A stretch of DNA of 28,779 nucleotides, taken from positions 1 to 28,779 of the IMG/VR virus record IMGVR_UViG_3300047586_000001. The stretch is one strand, 5' to 3'. The notes beneath the pieces are model-generated. The model saw nothing but the letters and a program-made list of their open reading frames with translations, had not been told where the DNA came from and made no database searches. The DNA comes from a virus. The first letter of the stretch is position 1, and every line of letters starts with the position of its first letter. The position numbers and the translations under genes were made by a program. Shown one piece after another: positions 1 to 11,800 of the stretch.

Positions 1-1
1 T

Positions 2-949
2 AATCCTGGTGGTTACACAGTTAAACCACAGAATTGGGCAGATATAGTTAATGGTTTTGGTCAAGATCAATATAAAGTCAATTTTAATTTACCAGCATTT
101 AATGCAGGTAATCAAAAGAAGGTAGCTTTACCAGTTAGTAACCAATCTCCTAATAATCCGTGGGCAAATAATCCATTTTCAGATCTTAAATATAATGCTC
201 CAAATGCTGATATGAATATACCACAAGCAGACATGGGGTCATTAAATAATTGGCAGAATAATAATGTTAAATTTAGCAATCCTGCAGACAATCCTTTATT
301 AGGTGGTGGTCGTAGAGGTTTACAAAGACCTGGCAATAGTGGTTCAGCAATGGATTGGCTTGGTATGTTACCGGGTATATTTAATTTAGGTGCTGGTTTA
401 ATGGCTCCTAAAGCACAACGTCTTAATCCAAATCAATTTTATAATCAAGATGCCAATAGAGCGTTATCAATGATGCCAACACAGTTTAGGATAGATCCTC
501 AACTAGCAGAAGTTAGAAATGCAATGGCTAATAACTATAGGAATATAAATAATCAAGCTAATTCTCGTGGTGAACGGATGGCTAATTACGGTTCTGCTAC
601 AAATCAATATAATTCTGCTGTTGGTAATCTATATGCTGAAAAGAATAATCAGGAGAATACATATGCTAGGGAAAGAGCTGGTATGTTAAATGAGCAAGGT
701 CAACAACGTGCTAATGTTAATATGGGTGTACAGAATATGAACGATGAAAATAGAGCAGCAGCTCTTAGATATCGTATGGGTTATCTTGGTGCAGGTGTAT
801 CTGATGTACAAAAGAATTATTTAGTTAATAAACAGATGGTTAACCAGCAAGCAGCACAAATGGCTTGGATTAGAGCAATAACTCAAAGACCTTATTGGGG
901 TAATTGGACAGGTTTAGATCCTAATAGTCCAACAGGTATAAAACAATAA
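2..949 (+). CDS. Putative virion cargo/ejection protein, partial at 5' end
   Basis: The reading frame is open from the first complete codon at position 2 through the TAA at 947-949, so the gene starts outside the window. The first in-window ATG (212) is only an internal methionine; the upstream part (NPGGYTVKPQNW...) has the same composition. About 315 residues are visible. The protein is rich in Asn, Gln, Ala and Met and I saw no cysteine. It has one hydrophobic Gly-rich segment (GMLPGIFNLGAGLM, just after position 360), then a long helical, charged Q/N-rich C-terminal half ending PTGIKQ. Such composition next to virion RNA polymerase genes suits an internal virion protein that is packaged and ejected, but I recognise no specific family. 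A tandem TAA TAA ends the gene, and the next ATG follows 4 nt after the first stop, so the two are co-transcribed. Confidence 0.75.
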   Translation, partial: NPGGYTVKPQNWADIVNGFGQDQYKVNFNLPAFNAGNQKKVALPVSNQSPNNPWANNPFSDLKYNAPNADMNIPQADMGSLNNWQNNNVKFSNPADNPLLGGGRRGLQRPGNSGSAMDWLGMLPGIFNLGAGLMAPKAQRLNPNQFYNQDANRALSMMPTQFRIDPQLAEVRNAMANNYRNINNQANSRGERMANYGSATNQYNSAVGNLYAEKNNQENTYARERAGMLNEQGQQRANVNMGVQNMNDENRAAALRYRMGYLGAGVSDVQKNYLVNKQMVNQQAAQMAWIRAITQRPYWGNWTGLDPNSPTGIKQ

Positions 950-953
950 TAAT

Positions 954-2822
954 ATGGCAATAGGTAGATACGATCAAGCCGAACCGGCACAGGACAATTA
1001 TTTTAATACATTCGTTCCGCTTCCAATGCAGGAGTTGACAGCTCTTGGTATGTCTAGACAACAAGACTTAGAGAGAAATCAATCAATGATAGATAAAGCT
1101 CAAAATGATGTATTGAATATACGAACGATGCCTGGAGCAGATGAGACTACATTAAAAACTCAAGTTATCCCTGCAATGAATGATTTAGCAATGAAATTTG
1201 CTGGTACAGATTTAAGTGATCCTACACAAATACAAAATTTTAGACGTGAATTTAGACAGAAAATAGATCCCAACGTTGTAAAAAATTTAGAACAGTCTTA
1301 TCAAGGGTATCAATCATATTTGAAAGCAGTTACTACAATGAAAGAAGCTGGTTCCTATCATCCTATGTTAGATGATGCTAATATAGCTAACTGGGATACT
1401 GCTAAAAAGGGTACTCCTTTTAGTTACATACCAGAATCTTATAAAGGAATAGATTCGTTATTAGCTCCTATTTTGAAAGATTTGAAATCAAAGGATACGG
1501 TAGATTTGCAACATGGAGTTATTCGTTCAAGTGTAGATCCTCATGAATTGGCAAATCTTGCTACATTAAATGCTCCGGATGTAGCTTTATCGGAAGCAGG
1601 TCAACAGGAAATAAGAATATTTAAAAGGATGCATCCAGATATTGCTAAGGATGTATATGGTAATGATGATTCTCAAATAATGCGTCATCTTATAATTGAT
1701 CATGGTTATGGGATGCTTGGTGGTGAAAAAATAACTCCATTAGGAGAAGGGTTCTTAAAATATATGGATTCATTAAAAGAACAAGAACCAGTAAAACAAC
1801 ATTTAACTTCCACTGGTCCTGGAAACGTACAAAGTTTTAATAGTTTTGATCAATATAAAGATCATATCTTAAATTTAAAAGATGCTGGTGATACAGAAGG
1901 TGCAAAAGATGCACAGATTAAATTAAACACAATTCTTAAAAAATACGACTTGCCAACAGAATCTAATGATCCAGCATATAAGAGTGGTTTACCTAGATTT
2001 CTTGAAAAAACATTACCAGAGTTTGTAGAGAATGTTGGCGAATGGCCACGTAAATCAACTGTTAAAGAAAGTGATTTTGATACAAAAGTAAAACAAGCTC
2101 TTGGCGAACTTAGTAGTACAGTATCTACTAAAACTTCTTTTGGTTCTCCTAATTTTCCGAGCAAAAGTTTAATGGATGAAGATTTGGCTACAGGACAAAA
2201 AAAAGGACCGTCTGAAATGATAGATATATCTAATAATATAATATCTCATCCTAATGATAATGAAATTATTTCAATAAATAATGCACCACCACCAGATAAG
2301 AAAAAACTTCCTGGAGTAATGGGTGCATTAGATACAAAAAATATGATAGATTTATCATTGGATAAAATGCCAGATAAAACACATGATTATAAACCAATTG
2401 TAACATTTAGTTATCAAGATAAAAAAGGAGGAACTATTCCAGTAAGGGTCGCTATAACCGATGATAACGAAAGAAGAGCTTTTGCTAATCTTGCTGCCAA
2501 ACGTGGAGATTATGAAGCAGAAGCATCTATGAATAATCCTTTGGTTGCAGCTACCATAGAAAAGGCAAATTTAGATAAACCTCAAACTTATTATATATAT
2601 GGTAACCAAAAAGAAGCAGATGGAAAAACTACAAAACCTATTCCTATTAAAATAGAAAGAGACGGTGGCGGTTTTAAATTAACTGCTCCAGGTAACGATG
2701 TTATGCAAATAAAAACTAGGAAAGAAGCCATATCTACAATATATCAATATATGGCCAATAATAGAAATAAAAACGTTAAGGAAGGTGAACCAAGTAGTTG
2801 GTTCTCAGAAACACAAAGATAA
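954..2822 (+). CDS. Putative virion cargo protein, 622 aa
   Basis: A 622-residue soluble protein with no signal peptide or membrane segment. The N-terminal half is predominantly helical and charged (about residues 25-190). The middle is rich in Pro, Asp and Lys and looks flexible. The C-terminal third (about 480-600) alternates beta-strand-like and charged stretches (KPIVTFSYQDKKGG, TYYIYGNQKEADG). The ATG at 954 lies 4 nt after the upstream TAA and no other start is needed. The leader is AT-rich without a Shine-Dalgarno sequence, as usual for Bacteroidetes and their phages. It sits between an Asn/Gln-rich protein and the giant RNA polymerase ORF, 6 nt from the latter. In cultured crAss-like phages this position holds proteins packaged in the capsid and ejected with the genome, so the same role is inferred from position, not from a recognised domain. 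Confidence 0.75.
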   Translation: MAIGRYDQAEPAQDNYFNTFVPLPMQELTALGMSRQQDLERNQSMIDKAQNDVLNIRTMPGADETTLKTQVIPAMNDLAMKFAGTDLSDPTQIQNFRREFRQKIDPNVVKNLEQSYQGYQSYLKAVTTMKEAGSYHPMLDDANIANWDTAKKGTPFSYIPESYKGIDSLLAPILKDLKSKDTVDLQHGVIRSSVDPHELANLATLNAPDVALSEAGQQEIRIFKRMHPDIAKDVYGNDDSQIMRHLIIDHGYGMLGGEKITPLGEGFLKYMDSLKEQEPVKQHLTSTGPGNVQSFNSFDQYKDHILNLKDAGDTEGAKDAQIKLNTILKKYDLPTESNDPAYKSGLPRFLEKTLPEFVENVGEWPRKSTVKESDFDTKVKQALGELSSTVSTKTSFGSPNFPSKSLMDEDLATGQKKGPSEMIDISNNIISHPNDNEIISINNAPPPDKKKLPGVMGALDTKNMIDLSLDKMPDKTHDYKPIVTFSYQDKKGGTIPVRVAITDDNERRAFANLAAKRGDYEAEASMNNPLVAATIEKANLDKPQTYYIYGNQKEADGKTTKPIPIKIERDGGGFKLTAPGNDVMQIKTRKEAISTIYQYMANNRNKNVKEGEPSSWFSETQR

Positions 2823-2828
2823 TATACA

Positions 2829-5800
2829 ATGGCTTTAGAAAATATTTTAGACGGAGATGGCGTTAAGAATGCTCCTCTAATTGGTTTGAAAGGGGTTGAC
2901 CCCCTAACGAACTTAGATCAAGGGGATACTAAAAACATCCCCTTAATTGGTTTAAGGGGTGATCAAGGTTTAATGCAAACTCAAGAAGGTCAGGTACCGT
3001 CGTCTTATAGTAGGATATTAAAAGATAGTTATCACCCAGAATTTTCACCATCAACTATTCAGAGACAATTGGCTACTAATCAGACAGCTGGTGGTCAATT
3101 AGTAAATACTTTGGCTGGTGCTGCTATGGGCGAGATAGGTGGTGGTTTTCTAAAGGATATAGGATATCTTATGGGTGGCCCTGCAATGCTTAGTAGAGAC
3201 GCAGAAGATAGTTTAGGTAAAGATTTTATAAATGCTGGGTCTGCACTTCAAGAAAAATCTAATGAATTATTTCCGGTCTACCGTGATCCTAGCGCTCCTA
3301 AGTTTGATCCATCGAGTTGGTCTTGGTGGTTAGATAATGCTAAAGGAATGGCTTCGATTATTCCTGCTGCTGCATTAGCATATACTGGCGTTGGTGCAGT
3401 TGGTAGTATAGCCGAAGTTCTTGGCATACCCTCCGCTTTAGGTTTGAGTGCTATAGAACAAGCTGGTGTTAGTGCTGTTGGTAAAGGTATTATGCAAAGG
3501 CAAGTATATAACATGATGTTTGCTCATAGTACTTATGAAGATATTTATCAAAAAGCGCTTCAGAGTGGTATGAAGGAACCTGATGCTAATAAGAAAGCAT
3601 CTATAGCCGCTTCAGATAGTTATAAAAAAGATTGGGCTTTATTGCCATTAGATATAGTTCAATATGGATTAGTTACTAAAGCTTTACTTAATCCAGAGCA
3701 ACCGTATAGTTTTTCTTTTGGTAAGTTCATGAAGAAACCAATCGAGGAATTAGCGACTGCTCCATTAAAGAGATTAGGTAGTGAAATTGCTATCGGAGGT
3801 GGTCAATTAGGTTTCCAATGGATGATGTCCGAAGAGGGTAAATATACTGCAGAGAAGGCATTTGATCCTAGTATAAAAAGTGACTTTAGTGAAAGGGTCG
3901 GTAAATATCTTCAAAATGGTGAATTTTGGTCTAGTGCTGTTATGGGCGGCATGGGTGGTGCTGTATTTACTGGTATAGGTAGTTTACTAGATAGAGCATT
4001 TCATGGTGATCCACAAATGAACGAAGCTAAATATTGGGCTACAACTTTCAAAGAAGCTCATGAAAAATCAAGGGTAGCAGAAGAAACAGGAGATACGCAA
4101 TTAGCAAAAGATGCTCAACATGATCATGAGATACAGTTAGGTACTCGTATGGCCCAAAATGGTTTACTAGAACCAGGGATAGATTTTTTTAAGAAGGTAG
4201 CAAAAGGTGAGTTTACATCAGATGAAGGTAAAAAGATAGGTTTGACAGATGAAGATATTCAAAAACTTAAAAATGTTAATCCGGCAGATATAGATGAATC
4301 TGTTAAAAATATACGTGAAGCTGGTGAAAAGTATCAAACTAGACTTAAGGAAACATTAACAGATGGTACAGAATTAAACAAAGCAGTTAATAAATTATAT
4401 GAAGATAGACCTAAAGATTACCAACGTGCTACATTACCAGATTATGCTAGAATGTATGCGTCTCTTGTATCTCAGACTGAAACTAAGATCAATAGGTTAA
4501 ATGAATCTAGGATACAATTAGAGACCGATCTAAAAAACACTGAAGGTAAGATAGTTAATTGGTCTTCGTTATCAGCAAATAAACAAAATCAATGGTTAGA
4601 AGAATCACATAGATCTGCTATTGCAGCTCAACAATTAATTATTGAAAATGCTTATGATGCTGTCAAAGATAGAGAAGATATAGATGATAATTATAAGAAT
4701 GATCTTAAATTTCAACTTAATACTGCCAATCAATTACTTAAGAAACATGAAACCGCTTTAAAACAATATCAAAAGGATTATACAGAAGAAGACAAAGAGA
4801 ACGATAAAGGTATAGATATCACTAGTGATGCAATGCATGAATATCTTGATCAAGATTATAGTCATGCTGCTACACTATTAAAAATAGCAAGTTTACAAGC
4901 TGCATCAGATAGATATCGCAAAGGCCAAATATCTACTCCAGAGCAACGTTTAGAGTATAATACTAATGTTGATGAGCAGACTCCAAAAGATCTCATACCT
5001 GAAGAGAATGATTTAGTAGGTTGGACCGATGAGCAAGGACAACGTCATGCTGGTACAGTTACTGCTATTGATAACAAAGATCCAGATAGTTATACTGTTC
5101 AGGAATTAGGACGTGATTATAAAGATATAGGTGAATCTATAGTTAAGAATAAGGTTGATTTAGAAGTATTAAACAAATTAAGTGATAATGCTGCAAATAA
5201 TTGGGATGTAGATACTTCCGATGAAAATCCAAATGTAGTTGAACAGAATGAAATGCTTAGAGATGGTACTAATCATGCTCTAGCAGATCCTAGTTCATTA
5301 AGTACATCTAATATTAATAAAGCATTTTCTGGTGGTATAGAATATAGGGATCAAAAATTATATAATTGGTCTAATCAACCAAATAATACTTTCACTCCAT
5401 CGGATAGAGCCACTTATACTATAGATTGGGATAATTCATTCTGGGATACTCGTCAGGGTATAAAGACAGCATTACAAAATAAAAAGGGAATAAATGAATT
5501 ATTAGAAGAAGATCTTAAGAGATCATTTAGGTACACATCATTAATAGATAAGATACCAATTAAAGTATCTCTTGGTGTAGGTAAAGATACATTTGATACT
5601 AGATTATATCTCCATGATTCAGATTTTTGGAATGTACGTAAACCAGGAAACGTATTAGCAGACCCAGAAGTATTTGTCAAAGAATGGCGTGAATCATTAC
5701 GTTCAACAAGACGTCAAATATTAATTCAATTACTCAATGATCAAACTGTAGAAACTACCGGTCTTAAAAAAGCAAGTAGCGGTCCATTTAATGTTATCAA

Positions 5801-8800
5801 AACAAATGGTAATATACATCAAAGATTCAATATTAAACCTAATGAATTTAAGACGTATATTGGGGTAGATGGTTTATTAGGTAGTACAAATGCTGTGGCT
5901 GGTCCAAACGATTTAACATCTATTGATGGTTTAAGTCGTGGTTCTGTCTATTTAAAGATGAACAAGACAGCCAATGGTGAATACAGATTTGTCAAACTTA
6001 ATCCTGGTAAATTATCAGATGAACATGCGGATATATTATTTGATGCAATTGTTCAACGTCAACGTAATGGTTCAAAGTTTGTATTAAAAGATTCTCGTAT
6101 CAAGGGAGATCTAACTACCAATGAAATAATTCAATTGTTAGCGTACACGGGTGATAGAAACACTAATCCTGATCATCCAAACAATGCAGGTAAGGATATT
6201 CCAGCAAACAAAGCATTATATATACGTCACAAGAATGGCACAGCAGTATTATACTTTGGTGACGATAGTTTAGATCTATATAATTATTCAACTGGAGATA
6301 AACAGAAATTCAAAGATTGGGCTACTGCTAATAAGAATTATCGCATTCCTATTAGTATAGATAAAATGGGTCTTAGTCTCAACGATGTCTATAAGAAAGA
6401 ATTTAGTATTGGTTCTCTTAAGAATGATCCTAAGAACAATAAAACTTGGGTTGCAACTCTTATGGATACTAATGTTGCTCCAGAAGGAGAGGAACCAAGG
6501 TATGTGCTGTCAACTAATATTGATAGAGTTAAAGATACAACTACAGGAGAATATATTGAATCAATTACACATTCACCATTGATAGACATTAATACTAGAT
6601 CTCTAGAAGTTAAGGAACCAAAGTATACGGCTAAAATAGAAGAGGAAGTTAAACCTAAGAGATATCAAAAACCTCCTGCTGAATATCCTAAGCCAGAATC
6701 AATTACTGATGAAAAGGATATAGTATCTAAATCACATATTGGTACATTAAAACAATTAAATGTTGGTACCGAACTATCATATACTGATGTAGAAGGAACC
6801 CATCCTTTTGGTGTTATAGAAGTTGCTGGTAATGGTGTCAAATCTATTAAGTTAACAAATGGTTATGACAATATAGACGAATTACATAATAAGAAGAATC
6901 TTAGAATAGTTGTTGCTAATCAAAATGATATTAATGATCTATTTAAATATGTGTTAACCGGTGCAAAATCAATTGATTTCAACGAAGTAAAGTTACCAGA
7001 AGTCAAAGAAGAACAACCAATCAAAAAGTTTACTTTAGGCGATATGAAACCTTTGGGTTCAACTGAGTTAGGCAAACAGTTGTACATTCCAAAAGAACCT
7101 ATTGAACCAATATCTTCAAAAGAATTAGATTGGCTTAGAGATAAATTAGGTAAGCAAAATGTTCAAATAACCAATCGTTTAATTGATATAGCAGGTCGCA
7201 CTGGTCAGAAGTATTTTGGTTCATTTCAGTCAGATCTTATTAAAGTGTTTGAAGCAGCCCCAGGAACTGTATTATACCATGAAGCCTTCCATAGGGTTTC
7301 TAAGGGCTATTTAAGCGACTTTGAACGTCGGGCGGTATATGATGAGGCCCGACAGAGATATGGTCTTAAAGGTGCCTCAAATGAAGCCGTAGAGGAATTC
7401 CTGGCTGATAAATTCATGGAGTACAAATCTACTGGCGCTAAACCTGAAACTAGGGGTGTTATTCAATACATTAAAGATCTATATGATTTTATTAAATCTA
7501 TATTTACTGGTGAATCACGTCTTAGGTCTTATGATATAGATAAGTTATTTGATTCCATAGAACGTGGTAAATTTAGGTATAGTAAGATATCAGTTGATAA
7601 TTTAAGGCAATTAAATGGTAAAGCATTTGGTTACGAAATAGGTAATAAAGATATACCTACAATTGAGTCGTTTGATGATCTAAAAGATTTAACTAAAGGT
7701 TTGGCTAGCATTCTCATTACAGAAAATCATGTACAGGATGTTAATGATGCATTAACTATTGGTGCAGGGTTTTTTAAACCATTAATAGATTATATTAGAC
7801 ATGATCCAGATCCAAATAAACCTGATGATAATGGCGGTCTTATTCAGCAATTCAAATCAGTTATTGCATATGATCAACATGAATTGATTCGTGCTGATTT
7901 AGATCCTAAGGAATCAGAGAAGTTACAAGCAGAATTACAGCAGGTAACTAAGTTAAAGGATCTCTATGAATCAATCCTTGATCCTCAATATTTCCCAATA
8001 TTTGTAGATAAGATTAATACTGCTCTTGCAAGTTACAATATTGCAAAACGAGTAGTAGATAAAGAATATACAGATGATGAGTATATCAATGAAAATAATG
8101 ATCGTGATCTGTTTATGGATTATATTACTAAAGCACCATATGAAGTAAATATTAAAGATACTGTTAATGCCGCTATCAAATTTCTAGTTGCTACGTTACC
8201 AGATAGTCCTGAAGTTAATCCTCGTACATTTACCATAAGACATGTTGATTTCAATGATACATGGTCTAAATTATTGAATGATTGTCACAATGCAGACACA
8301 CCAGAAGAGGGATTAGATATCTTAGATGGTAAATCTGATATATATTCATACAAAGTTCTAGCACAAAGACTAAGGGCAGGAGATGATTTGTTAAGGAATC
8401 AATTTAAAGTAGCCATGAATAAGCAAAGGAATTTGTTTATCAATTGGTTATTTACATTAGATAGGGACGGTAAACCTACATTTGATGCATCTGATGCTAG
8501 TTATAGATCCGCTATTGCTACAGAGATTGCATCGTGGAATGATATCTTATTTAGTTCAAATCTAATAGACAGAGTAGGTAAACCCAAACTCGATATGTCT
8601 AAGATTAATCCTATATTAAAAGATTATAATACATTCAAGAATAACTTCTCTAAGGATTATGAAACAAATGACAGAACTTTAACTGACGAACAAGTAGATA
8701 AGCATATCAACAATTTCTTACCATTAGTAAATAAGATAGGTATAGATGTAGACAGATCTACTGTTGATGAGGCCATAAACAAATTTTCTAGGGAATCAAA

Positions 8801-11800
8801 GTTAACTAAATCTGAAGCATTAAATAAATTCTTTCTTGACGATTTTCAACGTATATTAAAAAAGATTGAAGATCAAGGAAATGGAGTCGGTAAAACTGTG
8901 TCATTACGTACTTTACTTAGTGATGAGAAGTTAATCAGGGATCTAGCTCAAACCAAATATGAAGTTAAACCAGAATTGTTAAGTGATACAGTACTTGGTC
9001 CAGGTAATAATCAATATTTTACATATTCCCAGAATACATATTTATCTGATGTATTTAGGGGATTCATGAAAGATCCTAGGATTGTATTAAATAAATTAAC
9101 TAAAGTATATAATAAACATTCTGATTTCCTTGGTCAATTAACAGATGATAATGTTAGACAGGGAGTTGGTATATTAACCAATAGTGCTTTAATACAACAG
9201 GGTATAGGGGATAGTGGTAGAGATTATCTTAGTCTTAATAGGATGGAAGATTATCTCATGAAGATGTATGCGTTTGAACGTAACATTATTCCATTGCCGA
9301 CATTGGGTGATAAGACATCGTATTATTTCATTAAAGGTTTAAAACCAATTGATTTTGATCTTTCGTGGGGAGATGATGGCAAACCTATAATACCAAAAAA
9401 TGTTATAGATCTATTTTACAATTATGCTTTAGATGAAAAGGAACGCCGTGAGAAAGCAGATGTTGTAATAAAAGATTATGAAGCAGAGAAGGATGAAGCC
9501 ATTAAAAGGGATAAACTTAAAAAGTTATATGCTAACTATCATTATGTTCAACGTGGGGATAATCCACCTGCTACTAAACAAGCCAATGCTTTAAGGTGGT
9601 TACTATTTCCAGAATTTGGCGAGAAAAAGGATTTCAACTTTGAACAAGACGCTAGACCAATTATTGAAAAAGTATTATCAGATAGGTTAAATGATGAGCT
9701 AAAGATTGCTAATCAAAAGGGTTTAATATCTGGTAGACTAATGGAAGATGGTCGATTTAGACCTGACGCCAATGCTAAGTTAGATGCCGGTATATTAGCT
9801 AGAAACATAGAACAACATGGTACAGAGCAGCATGCCATAGAAAATATGATGGCTAGATTTGTTATTCGTAATATACAATCTGCCATTGAGTATAGTAAAT
9901 TAATAACTGGTGATCCAGCATTTAAGAAATGGAATCCTGAAAAAGGATCAATAGATGATGACTATACTAAACGCATGGGGGCAGCTATTTCTACAGGCGA
10001 TGTCACAAATAATTCATCAAAAGATTATGGCGTAGATGCTACAAATTATTCTGTAGCTACAATGTATACCCAGAGAGTTAAACTCGATAGATTACTCAAA
10101 GAGAATTATGAGAATATATTTAGTGCTCAATTAAGAGAGTTAGCGAAAGAATATTCATTAACTGATCTTACTCGTTCAAAGCAATTAGATGCTTTAAAGT
10201 CTAAGGGTATCAATCTTGTAGATATGTTAAAGGGATATAACGATATAGATTCTACAGATGGTCAAGTTTATATACGTCCCGATATGTATAGATCTTTCTC
10301 TATAAGCGTTGGGGAATGGTCACCTAAGAAGGAAGAAGCATTTAAACTATTGCAATCAGATAGACCATTAACTCAAGGAGAATATGAGAATTCAATGAAT
10401 GTTGTTATGCAACCATTGAAAGTTCTGTCATATGGTTTAATGGCAGATGGTGAATTAGAAGTACCTATAATGAATAAGATGTCCCTTGCTACTATATTTA
10501 GACAAATGGGGCAGTTTGGTCATACTAAAGGAACTCGTATAGAACTGATGAATCTTCTTGATAGGATGGAATCTAAAGGTGATTATAAAGATTTTAAACC
10601 AATAGACATGATCAAAATGGATACTGCTGTCAAGAGTGGTGGTAAGATTGGTTTTAATTTTTATAAGGATGCAGACTTATCTCAAACTGGTGATTTTAGT
10701 GATATTCCTGTATTTGAAGAACCATACGCTTTGAATAGGAAACAGTTGAATACTGATCCTCATGATCAGGAAGATATCAAAGTAACCAGTCAAATGATTA
10801 AGATAAGTATGTCCAATTTAAGGTTGGGTGATGCTATCTATGATAACCCAAGAAGTGGTGAGAAACTTAAAGGTTCTGATATAGCAAATAATATATTTAA
10901 ATCTACCAGTGCAATTAGCGATCATGGTAGGGAACGTATTGAGAAGAAACTCGATATACAAAATGGTGTGTTAAATAAAGAGAAGTTAACCGCTATGATT
11001 AGAGATAATGCGCTTAAGGCTGGCTCGCCAGATCTTATTGTAGATGCCCTTAGAATGGATGATAATGGTAAAGATCCATATCTAGAAATAGATGCATTAC
11101 CTAATAGAAAACAAATTCAAGCTGGTCTTATATCAAGTTTTGGTAAACAAACAGTAGATCTCAAATTTCCTGGTATGCAGGCTGTACAAATGTCAAATAT
11201 GGGTATTCGTGTCAATAAAGACGATGAACTCAAATATACTACGGCTAGCGAGATTAGTGTTAATAGTATGGAATGTTATGTTTCATTAAATCTATTTAAA
11301 CACATAATTCCAAATTATGATAATTTAAGTTATGCTGAGAAACGGAAATTTGTCTTAGTTAACAAAGATACTATAATGGGTTATCGTGTTCCAGCTCAGG
11401 GTCAGAGTTCTGTATGGCAACTTAAAGTCAAAGACGTATATCCAGAGACAATTGGAGATGTTGTAACTTTACCAGCAGCATTTACTACATTGACTGGTTC
11501 AGACTTTGATATAGATAAGGCTTATCTTATTAGACATAATTATACTATTATAGACGGCAAACCACATAAAATAGGATTCTATGATACTCCACAAGAAGTA
11601 TGGGATAATGAATATCAACCTAAATATGAAGTGTTACAACGAGCATTAACTAGATTAGATCAAATACATGATAATGATTTTGCACCAACTGGTGGAAAGA
11701 TTTCAACAGAAAATTTATTAAATAGTATTGATAAGATACTAACTCCAGATATTGTTGATGAGAGTAAAAAAGAGAATACTTTAAAAAGTTTATTATACAA

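Noticed and set aside
212-949. Gene starting at the ATG at 212
   Set aside because: The same frame is open back to position 2 with matching composition, so 212 is an internal Met of a gene cut by the window edge.
2892-2959. G-quadruplex from G-runs at the start of the giant gene
   Set aside because: Only three G4 runs on the plus strand and they alternate with C runs, so duplex hairpins are favoured over a quadruplex.
6385-6589. Short overlapping ORFs on both strands inside the giant gene
   Set aside because: They are shadow frames of a clearly coding frame, with unnatural Leu/Ile-rich composition and no start context.
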